A DNA stretch of 64,000 nt from Catenulispora acidiphila DSM 44928. Its GTDB lineage: Bacteria; Actinomycetota; Actinomycetes; Streptomycetales; Catenulisporaceae. Shown here piece by piece: positions 8,817-17,109 of the stretch. The stretch is taken from contig NC_013131.1 of the NCBI RefSeq assembly GCF_000024025.1, positions 682,001-746,000 of the forward strand, in the 5' to 3' direction. Below the pieces are notes generated by a model, which was given only the letters and a program-made list of their open reading frames with translations, did no database searches and was not told the origin of the DNA. The translations under genes were made by a program, and so were the position numbers. The first letter of the stretch is position 1; the number at the start of each line of letters is the position of its first letter.

Positions 8817-11800
8817 GGGCCGGCAGGGCGCTCACGTCCACGGATCAGGACTCTGAGGATGTCTTCGAGCTGCCTGATTCCTATCAGAGTGCGACGCCCT
8901 GGGTCCGTGAACGGAAGAGGCCGCCCGAGGCGCTGGTGTTCGACGAGCGCGCGGCCCTGCTCTTGGAACGCCGCCGTCGGGATCGCGCGGACTGTCAGGA
9001 AGTCGTCGACGACGCCCTGCGCACTGACGCGCACCGCATCGCCGATCCGGTGGGCGTGATGCAGGGTGTTGATTGCACCGACCTGGGCTCACAGACCCCG
9101 CGGCAAGCCGCCCTGGTCGCATCGATACTGAACCCCTTGCACTCGCGGGAACTGTCTCTCATCGATCTGTGGTGCGAAACCCATGGGCCGGCCTTCGCCC
9201 TCGCGGCTTTCGTCGAGTACTGCCATCTGACGAGTCTGCGAGAGCGCGACCTCATCGGGCGGCTTCGCTGGGAAGTCCTGCGGCTGCTCGAATTCGTGCG
9301 GTCGGTCCCGGATGAGGACCGCGACGAGGCCGTGGCTGCCGCGCAGCGCTTGCGGGAGGACGAGCCCACCGCGGTCACCCGCATGCTGACCACGCTCCTG
9401 TTTCCCGAGCGACCCGCATGGTTCTGGGCCGACCTGGCCGCCGCGGCCGACGGGAAGCTCGACCCCTGCGCGTTGTTGCCGTCGGCCACCACGGTCGACC
9501 AGGCGTCCGCGCTCGCCGAGCAGCTGCTGGCGCAGCCGGGGTGGTCCTGGCACGACGATCACGCGATCGAGCGGACCTTCCTCGCCGTCGCCGGATCCAC
9601 GGCGCTGCCGTTCTTGGTGGCCTGGAGCGAAACGGGCCATGAGTGCCCGTATCGCGACTCCGGAAATCTGCGACAGTGCCGGATCCACCGGACCTGTTTG
9701 GACCTGATCTCCCGGATCCCGACCGAGGCGGCGATGTCCGTGCTCATCCGGTGGCTCGGGCGGGACGGCGTCGTCAGCGAGTATCTGCAGGCTGCGATCA
9801 AGCGCTTCCCGCGCCGGGCGTTGCGGCTGCTGGCCGAGACCGAAGCGACCGAGGAGATCACCCGCCTGCTGACCATGGTCGTCCTCGCCGATCCCGGCTT
9901 CGCGCGAACCGAGGCTCCGCGCCTGAGTCCGGAAGCCCGCGACCGGATCGAGGCGCTGCTCGGCGGCGGCACGCCGGATGCTGCGCCGGTGGATCTGCCC
10001 GAGATCCTGGCTGCTCCGCCTTGGCGCGACAAGAAGCGCAAGCGCGGGAAGCCGGTCGTGGTCGACGGGGTCGAGGGTCTGACGCCGCCGGCCGAGGTCA
10101 CCGTCGCCTGGCTGCCCGGCGAGCGTGAAGCATGGCTCGCCAAGCCCGGCGCGGGGTGGGTCCCGGAGCAGGGGTGGAACTCGATCCTGGCCGATATCGC
10201 CGAGGAAGAGGGCAGGGAAAGCCTCGCGACCTACTTCGCCGCGTATGCTCCCGACGATCTGGTGCGTGCGCAGCTCGCCGCCGGCTGGCGCCCGCCGATG
10301 CGGCAGGTCACCGACCGGGTCCGGACGTTCGTCGCGAAGCACGAGCTGTTCGTGCTCCCGATGGTGCTGTCCCTGAACCGGTTCCCCGCGATGCGTGCCC
10401 AGCTGCTTCAGCCGTTCGCGAGTGCCGAGATCGCCGCGATCATGGCCGACGGACTGGTGCGGCTGCGCACCGTGCACGCCTCTGCCACGGCCTGGCTGCG
10501 GCGGCATCCCGACGACGCGGTGCGCGGTCTCGTGCCGGCTGCGGTCGGCAAGCCCGGCAAGGCACGACAGAACGCTGTCACGGCCCTCCGGTGGCTCGAC
10601 GCCGACGGCATCGACGTCGTGGCGCTCGCGCAGCAGGAGTACGGCGAGGACGTCGCCACCGCCACCAAGGAGGTGCTGGCGGACCGCGGGTTCGAGACCT
10701 ACCCTCGCACCGTTCCGGAAACGCCGCTGTGGGCCCGCGCGGTGCTGCTGTCCGACATTCGCTTGAAGGACGGCCAAACCGCGCTCCCGCACAGCGCCGT
10801 GCAGGCGGTCGTGGAGATGCTGATGTTCTCCAAGCCGGACGCGCCCTATGCGGGCTTGGAGGTAGTCGCAGAGATCTGCGACGCCTCATCGCTCGCGGAG
10901 TTCGTCTGGTCCCTGCATGGTTTGTGGGCGCAGTCGGGCAGTCACGAGAGCGAGCGCTGGGTGGTCGGCGCGCTCGGAATCTTCGGCGACCAGACCACGG
11001 TCGCGCAGCTGGAACAGCTGATCCGGGACTGGTATCGGGATCCGAAGCTGGACCTCGTGGTCGCCGGCTTCGACGCGCTCGCCGCGATCGGCGGCGACCG
11101 GGCGCTCACCGCGCTGAACGGCTTCGCCAGGCGTTCGTGGACCGGCATGCTCAAACGCAAGGCGCAGGCGACGTTCGAGGACGTCGCCGCGTCCATGGAC
11201 CTGACGCCGGACCGGCTCGCCGACCGCTTGGTCCCGACGTCGGGGCTGACGGCCGAGGCGACGTTCCAGCTGGACTACGGCAGGCGGCGTTTCGACGTGT
11301 CCTTCGACGAGCTGCTGCGGCCGGTCGTCCGTGATGAGACCGGTACGGTCCTGCGGACGCTTCCGAAGCCCGGCAAGCGGGACGACGCGGAGCTGGCAGC
11401 CGCGTCCTTCAAGCGCTTCGTCACGCTCAACAGGCAGGTCCAGGACGGGACGCAGGAACAGATCGCCCGGATGGAGCGGGCGATGCTCGAGCGGCGCCGC
11501 TGGACGCCGGAGGACTTCGCGACGTATCTGGTGCGCCATCTCGTGCTCGGCCGCCTCGTGCGGCGGCTGGTCTGGGGCGTCTATGCCGAAGACCGCCGGC
11601 TGCTCGGCTCGTTCCGGGTCGCCGAGGACCTGAGTTTCGCAGACGTTGATGATGCGCGTTACGAGATTCCGGACGGTGCCTCGATCGGCGTCGCGCATCC
11701 CGTGGACCTCGGGCTCGCCGTGACGCGGTGGTCGGAAGTGTTCTCCGACTACGAGATCCTGCAGCCTTTCGACCAACTAGGCCGGCCGCCGCTGGCGCTG

Positions 11801-12190
11801 ACCGCGGAGGAGCTGAGCGGCACGTGCCTGGTGCGGCCGTACATCACCCAGAAGGTCCCCGGCGGCGTGCGTACCGCGGGCGAGATCCGGTTCGGCGGCG
11901 TGAAGTTCGCCGGGTTGATGTCCCGGGGATGGCAGCCGGGTCCGATCGGCGCCGGGCAGGTCTGGTCGCGGCTGCTGCGGCCGGTCGGCGAGGGCCGGTA
12001 TATGGTCGTGGACCTCGATCCGGGACTGCCGGCCGGTGCCGTGGTGATGGCGAATCCGCAGGCCGTCGAGGCGGTCTGGTTGAGTGCGACCGGCGACGAG
12101 CCCGACTTCGCGCGCCACGCGCTCCCGCTGTCCGACCTCGACGCGGTGACCGCGTCGGTGATCCTGCGCGATCTGGAAGAAGGGACCTGA
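8813..12190 (+). CDS. DUF4132 (MolR/YehI-type) protein, third of three
   Basis: 1125 residues from ATG 8813, again an ATGA overlap with the upstream stop. The N-terminal FELPDSY segment parallels VELPKAY of the second protein. DUF4132 covers about residues 815-980 (LDYGRRRFDVSFDELLRP, RRRWTPEDFATYLVRH, RRLVWGVYAEDRRLLGSF, RVAEDLSFADVDDARYEIP, GVAHPVDLG, DYEILQPFDQLGRPPLALT). It is closer by eye to the second protein than to the first in this domain. The tail LDAVTASVILRDLEEGT is the most divergent of the set. It precedes a mini-ORF repeating the tail and then the MoxR ATPase gene. Its function is unknown; participation in the MoxR-VWA machine rests on context alone. Confidence 0.88.
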   Translation: MRAGRALTSTDQDSEDVFELPDSYQSATPWVRERKRPPEALVFDERAALLLERRRRDRADCQEVVDDALRTDAHRIADPVGVMQGVDCTDLGSQTPRQAALVASILNPLHSRELSLIDLWCETHGPAFALAAFVEYCHLTSLRERDLIGRLRWEVLRLLEFVRSVPDEDRDEAVAAAQRLREDEPTAVTRMLTTLLFPERPAWFWADLAAAADGKLDPCALLPSATTVDQASALAEQLLAQPGWSWHDDHAIERTFLAVAGSTALPFLVAWSETGHECPYRDSGNLRQCRIHRTCLDLISRIPTEAAMSVLIRWLGRDGVVSEYLQAAIKRFPRRALRLLAETEATEEITRLLTMVVLADPGFARTEAPRLSPEARDRIEALLGGGTPDAAPVDLPEILAAPPWRDKKRKRGKPVVVDGVEGLTPPAEVTVAWLPGEREAWLAKPGAGWVPEQGWNSILADIAEEEGRESLATYFAAYAPDDLVRAQLAAGWRPPMRQVTDRVRTFVAKHELFVLPMVLSLNRFPAMRAQLLQPFASAEIAAIMADGLVRLRTVHASATAWLRRHPDDAVRGLVPAAVGKPGKARQNAVTALRWLDADGIDVVALAQQEYGEDVATATKEVLADRGFETYPRTVPETPLWARAVLLSDIRLKDGQTALPHSAVQAVVEMLMFSKPDAPYAGLEVVAEICDASSLAEFVWSLHGLWAQSGSHESERWVVGALGIFGDQTTVAQLEQLIRDWYRDPKLDLVVAGFDALAAIGGDRALTALNGFARRSWTGMLKRKAQATFEDVAASMDLTPDRLADRLVPTSGLTAEATFQLDYGRRRFDVSFDELLRPVVRDETGTVLRTLPKPGKRDDAELAAASFKRFVTLNRQVQDGTQEQIARMERAMLERRRWTPEDFATYLVRHLVLGRLVRRLVWGVYAEDRRLLGSFRVAEDLSFADVDDARYEIPDGASIGVAHPVDLGLAVTRWSEVFSDYEILQPFDQLGRPPLALTAEELSGTCLVRPYITQKVPGGVRTAGEIRFGGVKFAGLMSRGWQPGPIGAGQVWSRLLRPVGEGRYMVVDLDPGLPAGAVVMANPQAVEAVWLSATGDEPDFARHALPLSDLDAVTASVILRDLEEGT

Positions 12191-12291
12191 TGACGGCGAT
12201 GGTTCCCGAGCGGTCGGACCCGTTCGGCACACTCGACCCCGTGACCGCATCCGAGACACGCCGCGATCTGACCGAGGTGACCGCACAGTGA
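12190..12291 (+). CDS. 33-residue mini-ORF carrying only the DUF4132 C-terminal tail
   Basis: Starts at ATG 12190 on the last base of the third DUF4132 stop (TGATG) and stops within the GTGA start of the MoxR gene. The second half, LDPVTASETRRDLTEVTA, is nearly identical to the C-termini of the first two DUF4132 proteins, while the first 14 residues (MTAMVPERSDPFGT) match nothing nearby. Two explanations fit. It may be the remnant of a fourth DUF4132 gene whose body was deleted in frame, or a retained short peptide that carries a recognition tail. It is embedded in an unbroken chain of overlapping starts and stops, so it is probably translated at least as a coupling peptide. It could equally be called a pseudogene fragment. 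Confidence 0.6.
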   Translation: MTAMVPERSDPFGTLDPVTASETRRDLTEVTAQ

Positions 12292-13433
12292 CCGCCAAGC
12301 ACACCGCCGGAACGGCTGCGGCGCAGTACTCCCCGGGCGCAGACCCGGGCGGCAAGCGCGTCCAGCGCCCGGCCGCCGAGGTCCGCTACGCCGCCGAGCT
12401 GGCTCAGTTGGCCGCCGACGACCAGGGCGAGCGGCCGCCCGGCTGGGCGCTGAGCCTGCGCGCGGCGCGGCGCTTCATCCTCGGCGACGAGCAGGCCGGC
12501 ATCAGCCGCAAGTTCGTCGGCGACCCCTCGCTGATCGACCGCGCGCTGGTCTCGCTGGCGACCAGCAGAGGCCTGATGCTCGTCGGCGAGCCCGGCACGG
12601 CCAAGTCGCTGCTGTCGGAGCTGCTGGCGGCGGCGGTCAGCGGCGACTCGACACTCACCGTGCAGGGCGGCGCGGCGACCACCGAGGACCAGATCAAGTA
12701 CTCGTGGAACTACGCGCTGCTGGTCGCCGACGGTCCCTCGACGAAATCGCTGGTACCGGCGCCGCTGTACCGCGGGATGACCGAGGGCCGGGTGGTGCGG
12801 TTCGAGGAGATCACGCGCTGTCCGTTGGAAGTGCAGGACTGCTTGCTCTCGCCGTTGTCGGACCGCGTGATGGCGGTCCCGGAGCTCACCGGCGAGGACG
12901 CGCTGGTCTTCGCCCGCGAAGGCTTCAACATCATCGCCACGGCGAACACCCGCGACCGCGGCGTGAACGAGATGAGCGCGGCGCTGAAGCGGCGCTTCAA
13001 CTTCGAGACCGTGTTCGCGATCAGCGATTTCGCCACCGAACTCGCGCTCGTCGAGCAGGAGGCGACGCATCTGTTGCAGGGCTCCGGCGTCACGGTCCCG
13101 CCGCGCCGGGATGTGTTGGAGGTGCTGGTCACCGCGTTCCGCGAACTGCGCGGCGGCAAAACCGAGCGCGGGGACGCGATGGAGCGGCTCTCTTCGGTGA
13201 TGAGCACCGCCGAGGCGGTCTCGGTGGCGCACGCGGTGGGTCTGCGCGGCTGGTTCCTGCGCGGAGACGCCGGGAGCGCCTCGGACATCGTGGAGTGCCT
13301 GGCCGGTACCGCGGCTAAGGACAACAACGACGACTTGGCCAAGCTGCGCACGTATCTGGAGCAGCACGCGCAGCGGCGCAAGGGCGACCAGTGGCAGGAG
13401 CTCTATGACGCCCGGCACCGGCTGCCCGGGTGA
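12288..13433 (+). CDS. MoxR-family AAA+ ATPase (YehL-like)
   Basis: 381 residues; GTG 12288 overlaps the mini-ORF stop (GTGA). The P-loop is GEPGTAKS at about residues 100-107. The Walker B region is RVVRFEEITR near residue 170. Sensor 1 is NIIATANTRDRG, and an arginine-finger-like KRRFNFE follows. This is the standard layout of MoxR ATPases, ring-forming chaperone-like motors that act with VWA-domain partners on protein or metal-centre maturation. A VWA gene lies two genes downstream, and the DUF4132, DUF5682 and SWIM neighbours match the E. coli YehL context rather than the CoxD, RavA or APE2220 MoxR groups. It likely supplies the ATP-driven step of the complex, remodelling a partner or substrate that is not known. 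Cytoplasmic; no signal or membrane segment. Confidence 0.93.
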   Translation: MTAKHTAGTAAAQYSPGADPGGKRVQRPAAEVRYAAELAQLAADDQGERPPGWALSLRAARRFILGDEQAGISRKFVGDPSLIDRALVSLATSRGLMLVGEPGTAKSLLSELLAAAVSGDSTLTVQGGAATTEDQIKYSWNYALLVADGPSTKSLVPAPLYRGMTEGRVVRFEEITRCPLEVQDCLLSPLSDRVMAVPELTGEDALVFAREGFNIIATANTRDRGVNEMSAALKRRFNFETVFAISDFATELALVEQEATHLLQGSGVTVPPRRDVLEVLVTAFRELRGGKTERGDAMERLSSVMSTAEAVSVAHAVGLRGWFLRGDAGSASDIVECLAGTAAKDNNDDLAKLRTYLEQHAQRRKGDQWQELYDARHRLPG

Positions 13434-15943
13434 TGACGTCCTCTGAGAAGGTGTCCGGGACCTTGGCTGAGCACGCGATCGGGGATGGGACTGAGGGCGT
13501 TGTCGGGAACGTGATCGGGAACGTGATCGGGAACGTGATCGGGAACCTGACCGTCATCGGCGTCCGGCACCACAGCCCGGCGTGCGCGGGACTGGTCCGC
13601 GAGGCGATCGAGCGGCTGCGGCCGGCGCACGTGCTCATCGAGGGCCCGTCGGACATGAACGACCGGATCGGGGAGTTCCTGCTCGGCCACGAGCTGCCGG
13701 TCGCGGTGTTCACCTCGGTGCGGGTCGGCTCGTCCGCGCGCGGCTCGTGGTCGCCGTTCTGCGCGTACTCGCCGGAATGGGTCGCGCTGACCGAGGGCAC
13801 GCGGGCCGGCGCCGAGGTGCGCTTCATCGACCTGCCGGCCTGGCATCCGGCGTTCTCGGTGCTGACCAACCGGTACGCCGACGCCGAGCTGCGGTTCACC
13901 GAGGTGGTGGACGAGCTGTGCCGGCAGTTCGGCATGGACAACATCGACACGCTGTGGGACCACATCGCGGAGATGGAGGCCGGGCAGACCTCGGCGGCCG
14001 AGCTCGGCGAGCGGTTGAACACGTACTTCGACCTGGTGCGGACGGCTTCTGAGGCGGACCGGCAGCCGGGTGGGGGTTCTGGCACGGATTCGGACGGCGG
14101 TCCGAGCGGCGATCCCGGCGGTGGTCTTGGCGGTGATCCCAGCGGTGATTCAGGCGGTGACTCGAGCGAGCTGACCTCGGACGAGATCCGCGAGGCGTAC
14201 ATGGCGCGCTGGATCTCGGGGGCACTGCGGCAGAGCCCTGACAGGCCGGTCCTGGTGGTGTGCGGCGGGTTCCACCGGCCGGCGCTGATGCGGCTCGCGG
14301 CCGAGGCGCTGTCGCGTCCCGGCGATGCCGCGTGGCCGAAAGCCGAGCCGGCGCCTGCGGAATCCACCGCCAGCTACCTCGTTCCCTACTCGTTCAAGCG
14401 CCTCGACTCCTTCGACGGCTACCAGTCCGGCATGCCGTCGCCGGGGTACTACCAGCGGCTGTGGGAACTGGGACCGAGCGGCGCGGCCGCGGCGCTGACC
14501 GAGGACGTCGTGCTGCGGCTGCGCAAGCGCAGCCAGCGGGTCTCGACCGCCGACCTCATCGCGGCGCGGGTCAACGGCGAGGGCTTGGCAGCCGTGCGGG
14601 GACACCGGTATCCGGCTCGCGCTGACCTGCTCGACGGCCTGGTCTCGGCGCTCGTCACCGAGGCGCTGGACCAGCCGCTGCCGTGGACCGGCCGCCGGCT
14701 GCTGGCGCCGGGGACGCATCCGGCGGTCGTGGAGATGGTCGCGGCGCTGTCCGGCGACCAGGTCGGACGGCTGCATCCCGACACGCCGCTGCCGCCGCTC
14801 GTGCACGACGCCGAGGCGGAGTTGGAGCGGCACGGGCTGGCGGATAAGAAGTCTGCGACGCTGGACCTGACCGTTGACAGCGAACGGGAATCCTCGCGGC
14901 TGTTGCACCGTCTCAGGGTTCTGCGCATCCCCGGCTACGACCGGGTCTCGGGACCGGATCCGGCGGCCGAGGACAGCACGTTCACCGAGGAGTGGCGGAT
15001 CACCACCGAGCGGGACCGGCTTGCCGCGCTGATCGAGGCCGGGGGATACGGTCCGACCGTCGAGCTGGCGGCGACGGCGCGGCTCGGGGAGCGCGTGCAG
15101 GGCGGCGGAGGCCTGGAGGCGGCGGCGCTGGCGCTTTTCGACGCGGTGCTGTGCGGGATCGAGGACCTGTCGCAGGAGGTGCTGGGCTCGTTGTCGCAGT
15201 CGGTGGGCGCCGGCAACGACGTCGAGCCGCTGGGGGAGGTGCTGGCGGCCGTGCTCGGCTTGTGGCGGCACGACCAGCTGCTCGCGGCTCAGGAGTCTGC
15301 GACGCTCGGGACGGTCATCGACGCTTCGGTGGACCGGCTGTTGTGGCTGGTGGAATCGGCGCCGGGAGCTGCGGGGGCGCCTGCTCAGCCGCGCCGGATC
15401 GCGGCCGTGCGCTCGGTGCGGGACGCCGTCCGGCACGCGGCGGCACGGCTCGAGCTGGACACGGTGCGTGCGCTGGAGGTCATGGCGCGCATCGCGGACA
15501 ACGCGGAGGCCGCCCCGGATCTGCGCGGTGCGGCGTTCGGCTTCGGCTGGTCGCTGGGCACGCCGCCGCCGGATGCCGAGCGCACGATCCGTGCCGCCGG
15601 GAGCCCGGCGAGCCTCGGGGACTGGCTCGGCGGGCTGTTCGCGCTGGCGCGGGAGCAGTGTCTGGAGGAGGCGTCGGTGCTGCCGGTGCTGAACGATCTC
15701 GTTACGGCGATGACGGATCGGGACTTGTTGGTGGCTCTGCCGGCACTGCGGCAGGCGTTCGGCTACTTCCCGCCGCGCGAGCGGGAGACGATCGCCGGGC
15801 AGGTGCTGCGGCTGCACGGGGTCGAGGACTCGGTGCGGTCGCTGGTGCGGGCCAAGATCGACGATCCGGTCGCCCTGGCGCGGGGACGGGAGCTGGACAG
15901 CCATGTGCAGGCGGTGCTGGAGCGGGAGGGGCTGATCCGGTGA
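13433..15943 (+). CDS. DUF5682 family protein (YehM-like)
   Basis: 836 residues from ATG 13433, which shares one base with the MoxR stop; the preceding GTG 13430 would give a 4-nt overlap and one extra Met. The conserved core begins with GVRHHSP at residue 43 and LIEGPSDMND near residue 68. Histidine and acidic motifs of this spacing recall TraB/EreA-type folds, but that link is only a suggestion. Two low-complexity insertions stand out: a VIGN repeat before the core (residues 23-38) and a Gly/Asp/Ser linker at about residues 208-244. The C-terminal half is helical and Ala/Leu-rich. It follows the MoxR gene exactly as yehM follows yehL in E. coli. Function unknown; likely a partner in the ATPase-VWA complex. 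Confidence 0.82.
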   Translation: MTSSEKVSGTLAEHAIGDGTEGVVGNVIGNVIGNVIGNLTVIGVRHHSPACAGLVREAIERLRPAHVLIEGPSDMNDRIGEFLLGHELPVAVFTSVRVGSSARGSWSPFCAYSPEWVALTEGTRAGAEVRFIDLPAWHPAFSVLTNRYADAELRFTEVVDELCRQFGMDNIDTLWDHIAEMEAGQTSAAELGERLNTYFDLVRTASEADRQPGGGSGTDSDGGPSGDPGGGLGGDPSGDSGGDSSELTSDEIREAYMARWISGALRQSPDRPVLVVCGGFHRPALMRLAAEALSRPGDAAWPKAEPAPAESTASYLVPYSFKRLDSFDGYQSGMPSPGYYQRLWELGPSGAAAALTEDVVLRLRKRSQRVSTADLIAARVNGEGLAAVRGHRYPARADLLDGLVSALVTEALDQPLPWTGRRLLAPGTHPAVVEMVAALSGDQVGRLHPDTPLPPLVHDAEAELERHGLADKKSATLDLTVDSERESSRLLHRLRVLRIPGYDRVSGPDPAAEDSTFTEEWRITTERDRLAALIEAGGYGPTVELAATARLGERVQGGGGLEAAALALFDAVLCGIEDLSQEVLGSLSQSVGAGNDVEPLGEVLAAVLGLWRHDQLLAAQESATLGTVIDASVDRLLWLVESAPGAAGAPAQPRRIAAVRSVRDAVRHAAARLELDTVRALEVMARIADNAEAAPDLRGAAFGFGWSLGTPPPDAERTIRAAGSPASLGDWLGGLFALAREQCLEEASVLPVLNDLVTAMTDRDLLVALPALRQAFGYFPPRERETIAGQVLRLHGVEDSVRSLVRAKIDDPVALARGRELDSHVQAVLEREGLIR
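13499..13546 (+). repeat. Four tandem 12-bp units encoding (V/I)GNV repeats
   Basis: Four in-frame 12-bp units (GTGATCGGGAAC, the first variant) lie near the 5' end of the DUF5682 gene and add VIGNVIGNVIGN to the protein just before its conserved core. The last three copies are identical, which points to recent slippage. Confidence 0.8.
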
Positions 15944-17109
15944 ACGCGGTTTCCCAGGATCCTGAGACGGCCGCGGCGCTAGAGCGGTGGCGGATGATCC
16001 TCGGCGCGCCGGCGTCCGCGGGCATGCCGCTCAGCGACGGGAACGCTGCGCGCGACGCGGCGTTGGACTGGCTGTACGGCCGGGACGACGAGCTGGCGCG
16101 GCGCGGCGTCCGCAAGGGCGGCGCGGCGGACAGCGGCGGACCGAAGGGCGCCGGCGGCAGCGCGGATTCGGTGCTCACCACCGTCGACTGGCTGGACGGG
16201 ATCACGCGGCTGTTCCCGAAGGAGACCGTCGAGCGGCTGACCCGCGACGCCGTCGACCGGTATCAGATCCATGACATCGTCACCGACCCGAAGGTGCTGG
16301 AGCGCGTCGAGCCGAGCCCGGCGCTGCTGAAGGCGGTGCTGCGGACCAAGCACCTGATGGATCCGAAGGTGCTGGAGCTGGCGCGCAAGCTGGTCTCCGC
16401 GGTGATCGCCGAGCTGATGCGCAAGCTGGCGACCGAGGTGCGCGTGTCGTTCTCCGGGACCCGGCTGCGCCGTCCGTCGCAGGTGCGGCTGGCGCGCAAC
16501 TTCGACGTGAAGCGCACCCTGCGCGGCAACCTCGGCCACTACCAGCCGGAGGAGCGCAAGCTCTACATAGAGGACGCGCACTTCTTCACCCGCTCGCGCC
16601 GCCACGTCGACAACTGGCAGGTGATCCTGCTGGTCGACCAGTCGGGCTCGATGGTCTCGTCGGTCATCCACTCGGCGGTGACGGCCGCCTGCCTGTGGGG
16701 ACTGCCGGGCGTGCGCACGCACCTGGTCGCGTTCGACACGTCGGTGGTGGACCTGACCAGCGACGTCACCGACCCGGTGGAATTGCTGATGAAGGTCCAA
16801 CTCGGCGGCGGCACCGACATCGCCAAGGCCGTGACCTACGCCGGCGACCTGGTCGCGAACCCCCGCCGCACCATCGTGGCCCTGATATCAGACCTCTACG
16901 AAGGCGGCAGCGAAACCAACCTCCTGCGCGGCGCCCGCTCCCTGATCGAGCAAGGCTGCCGCTTCCTAGCCCTGTGCGCCCTCGACGAGGAAGCCAACCC
17001 CGCCTTCAACCGCGACCTGGCCGAACGCCTCGCGACCCTCGGCGCCCAAGTCGGCGCCATGACCCCCGGCGAACTCGCGGCGTTCGTAGCGGAGGCAGTG
17101 AACTCATGA
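15940..17109 (+). CDS. VWA-domain protein with intact MIDAS (YehP/CoxE-like)
   Basis: 389 residues; GTG 15940 overlaps the DUF5682 stop (GTGA). The C-terminal half is a von Willebrand A domain with a complete metal-ion-dependent adhesion site: VDQSGSM near residue 232 (DxSxS), the GGGTDIA threonine near residue 289 and ISDLYEGG near residue 316. The N-terminal half is helical and contains the conserved LRRPSQVRLARNFDVKRTL..NL segment typical of VWA partners of MoxR ATPases. Such proteins bind Mg2+ and bridge the MoxR ring to a substrate or partner. Soluble, with no signal peptide or membrane segment. It sits between DUF5682 and SWIM genes as yehP does in E. coli. Confidence 0.92.
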   Translation: MNAVSQDPETAAALERWRMILGAPASAGMPLSDGNAARDAALDWLYGRDDELARRGVRKGGAADSGGPKGAGGSADSVLTTVDWLDGITRLFPKETVERLTRDAVDRYQIHDIVTDPKVLERVEPSPALLKAVLRTKHLMDPKVLELARKLVSAVIAELMRKLATEVRVSFSGTRLRRPSQVRLARNFDVKRTLRGNLGHYQPEERKLYIEDAHFFTRSRRHVDNWQVILLVDQSGSMVSSVIHSAVTAACLWGLPGVRTHLVAFDTSVVDLTSDVTDPVELLMKVQLGGGTDIAKAVTYAGDLVANPRRTIVALISDLYEGGSETNLLRGARSLIEQGCRFLALCALDEEANPAFNRDLAERLATLGAQVGAMTPGELAAFVAEAVNS

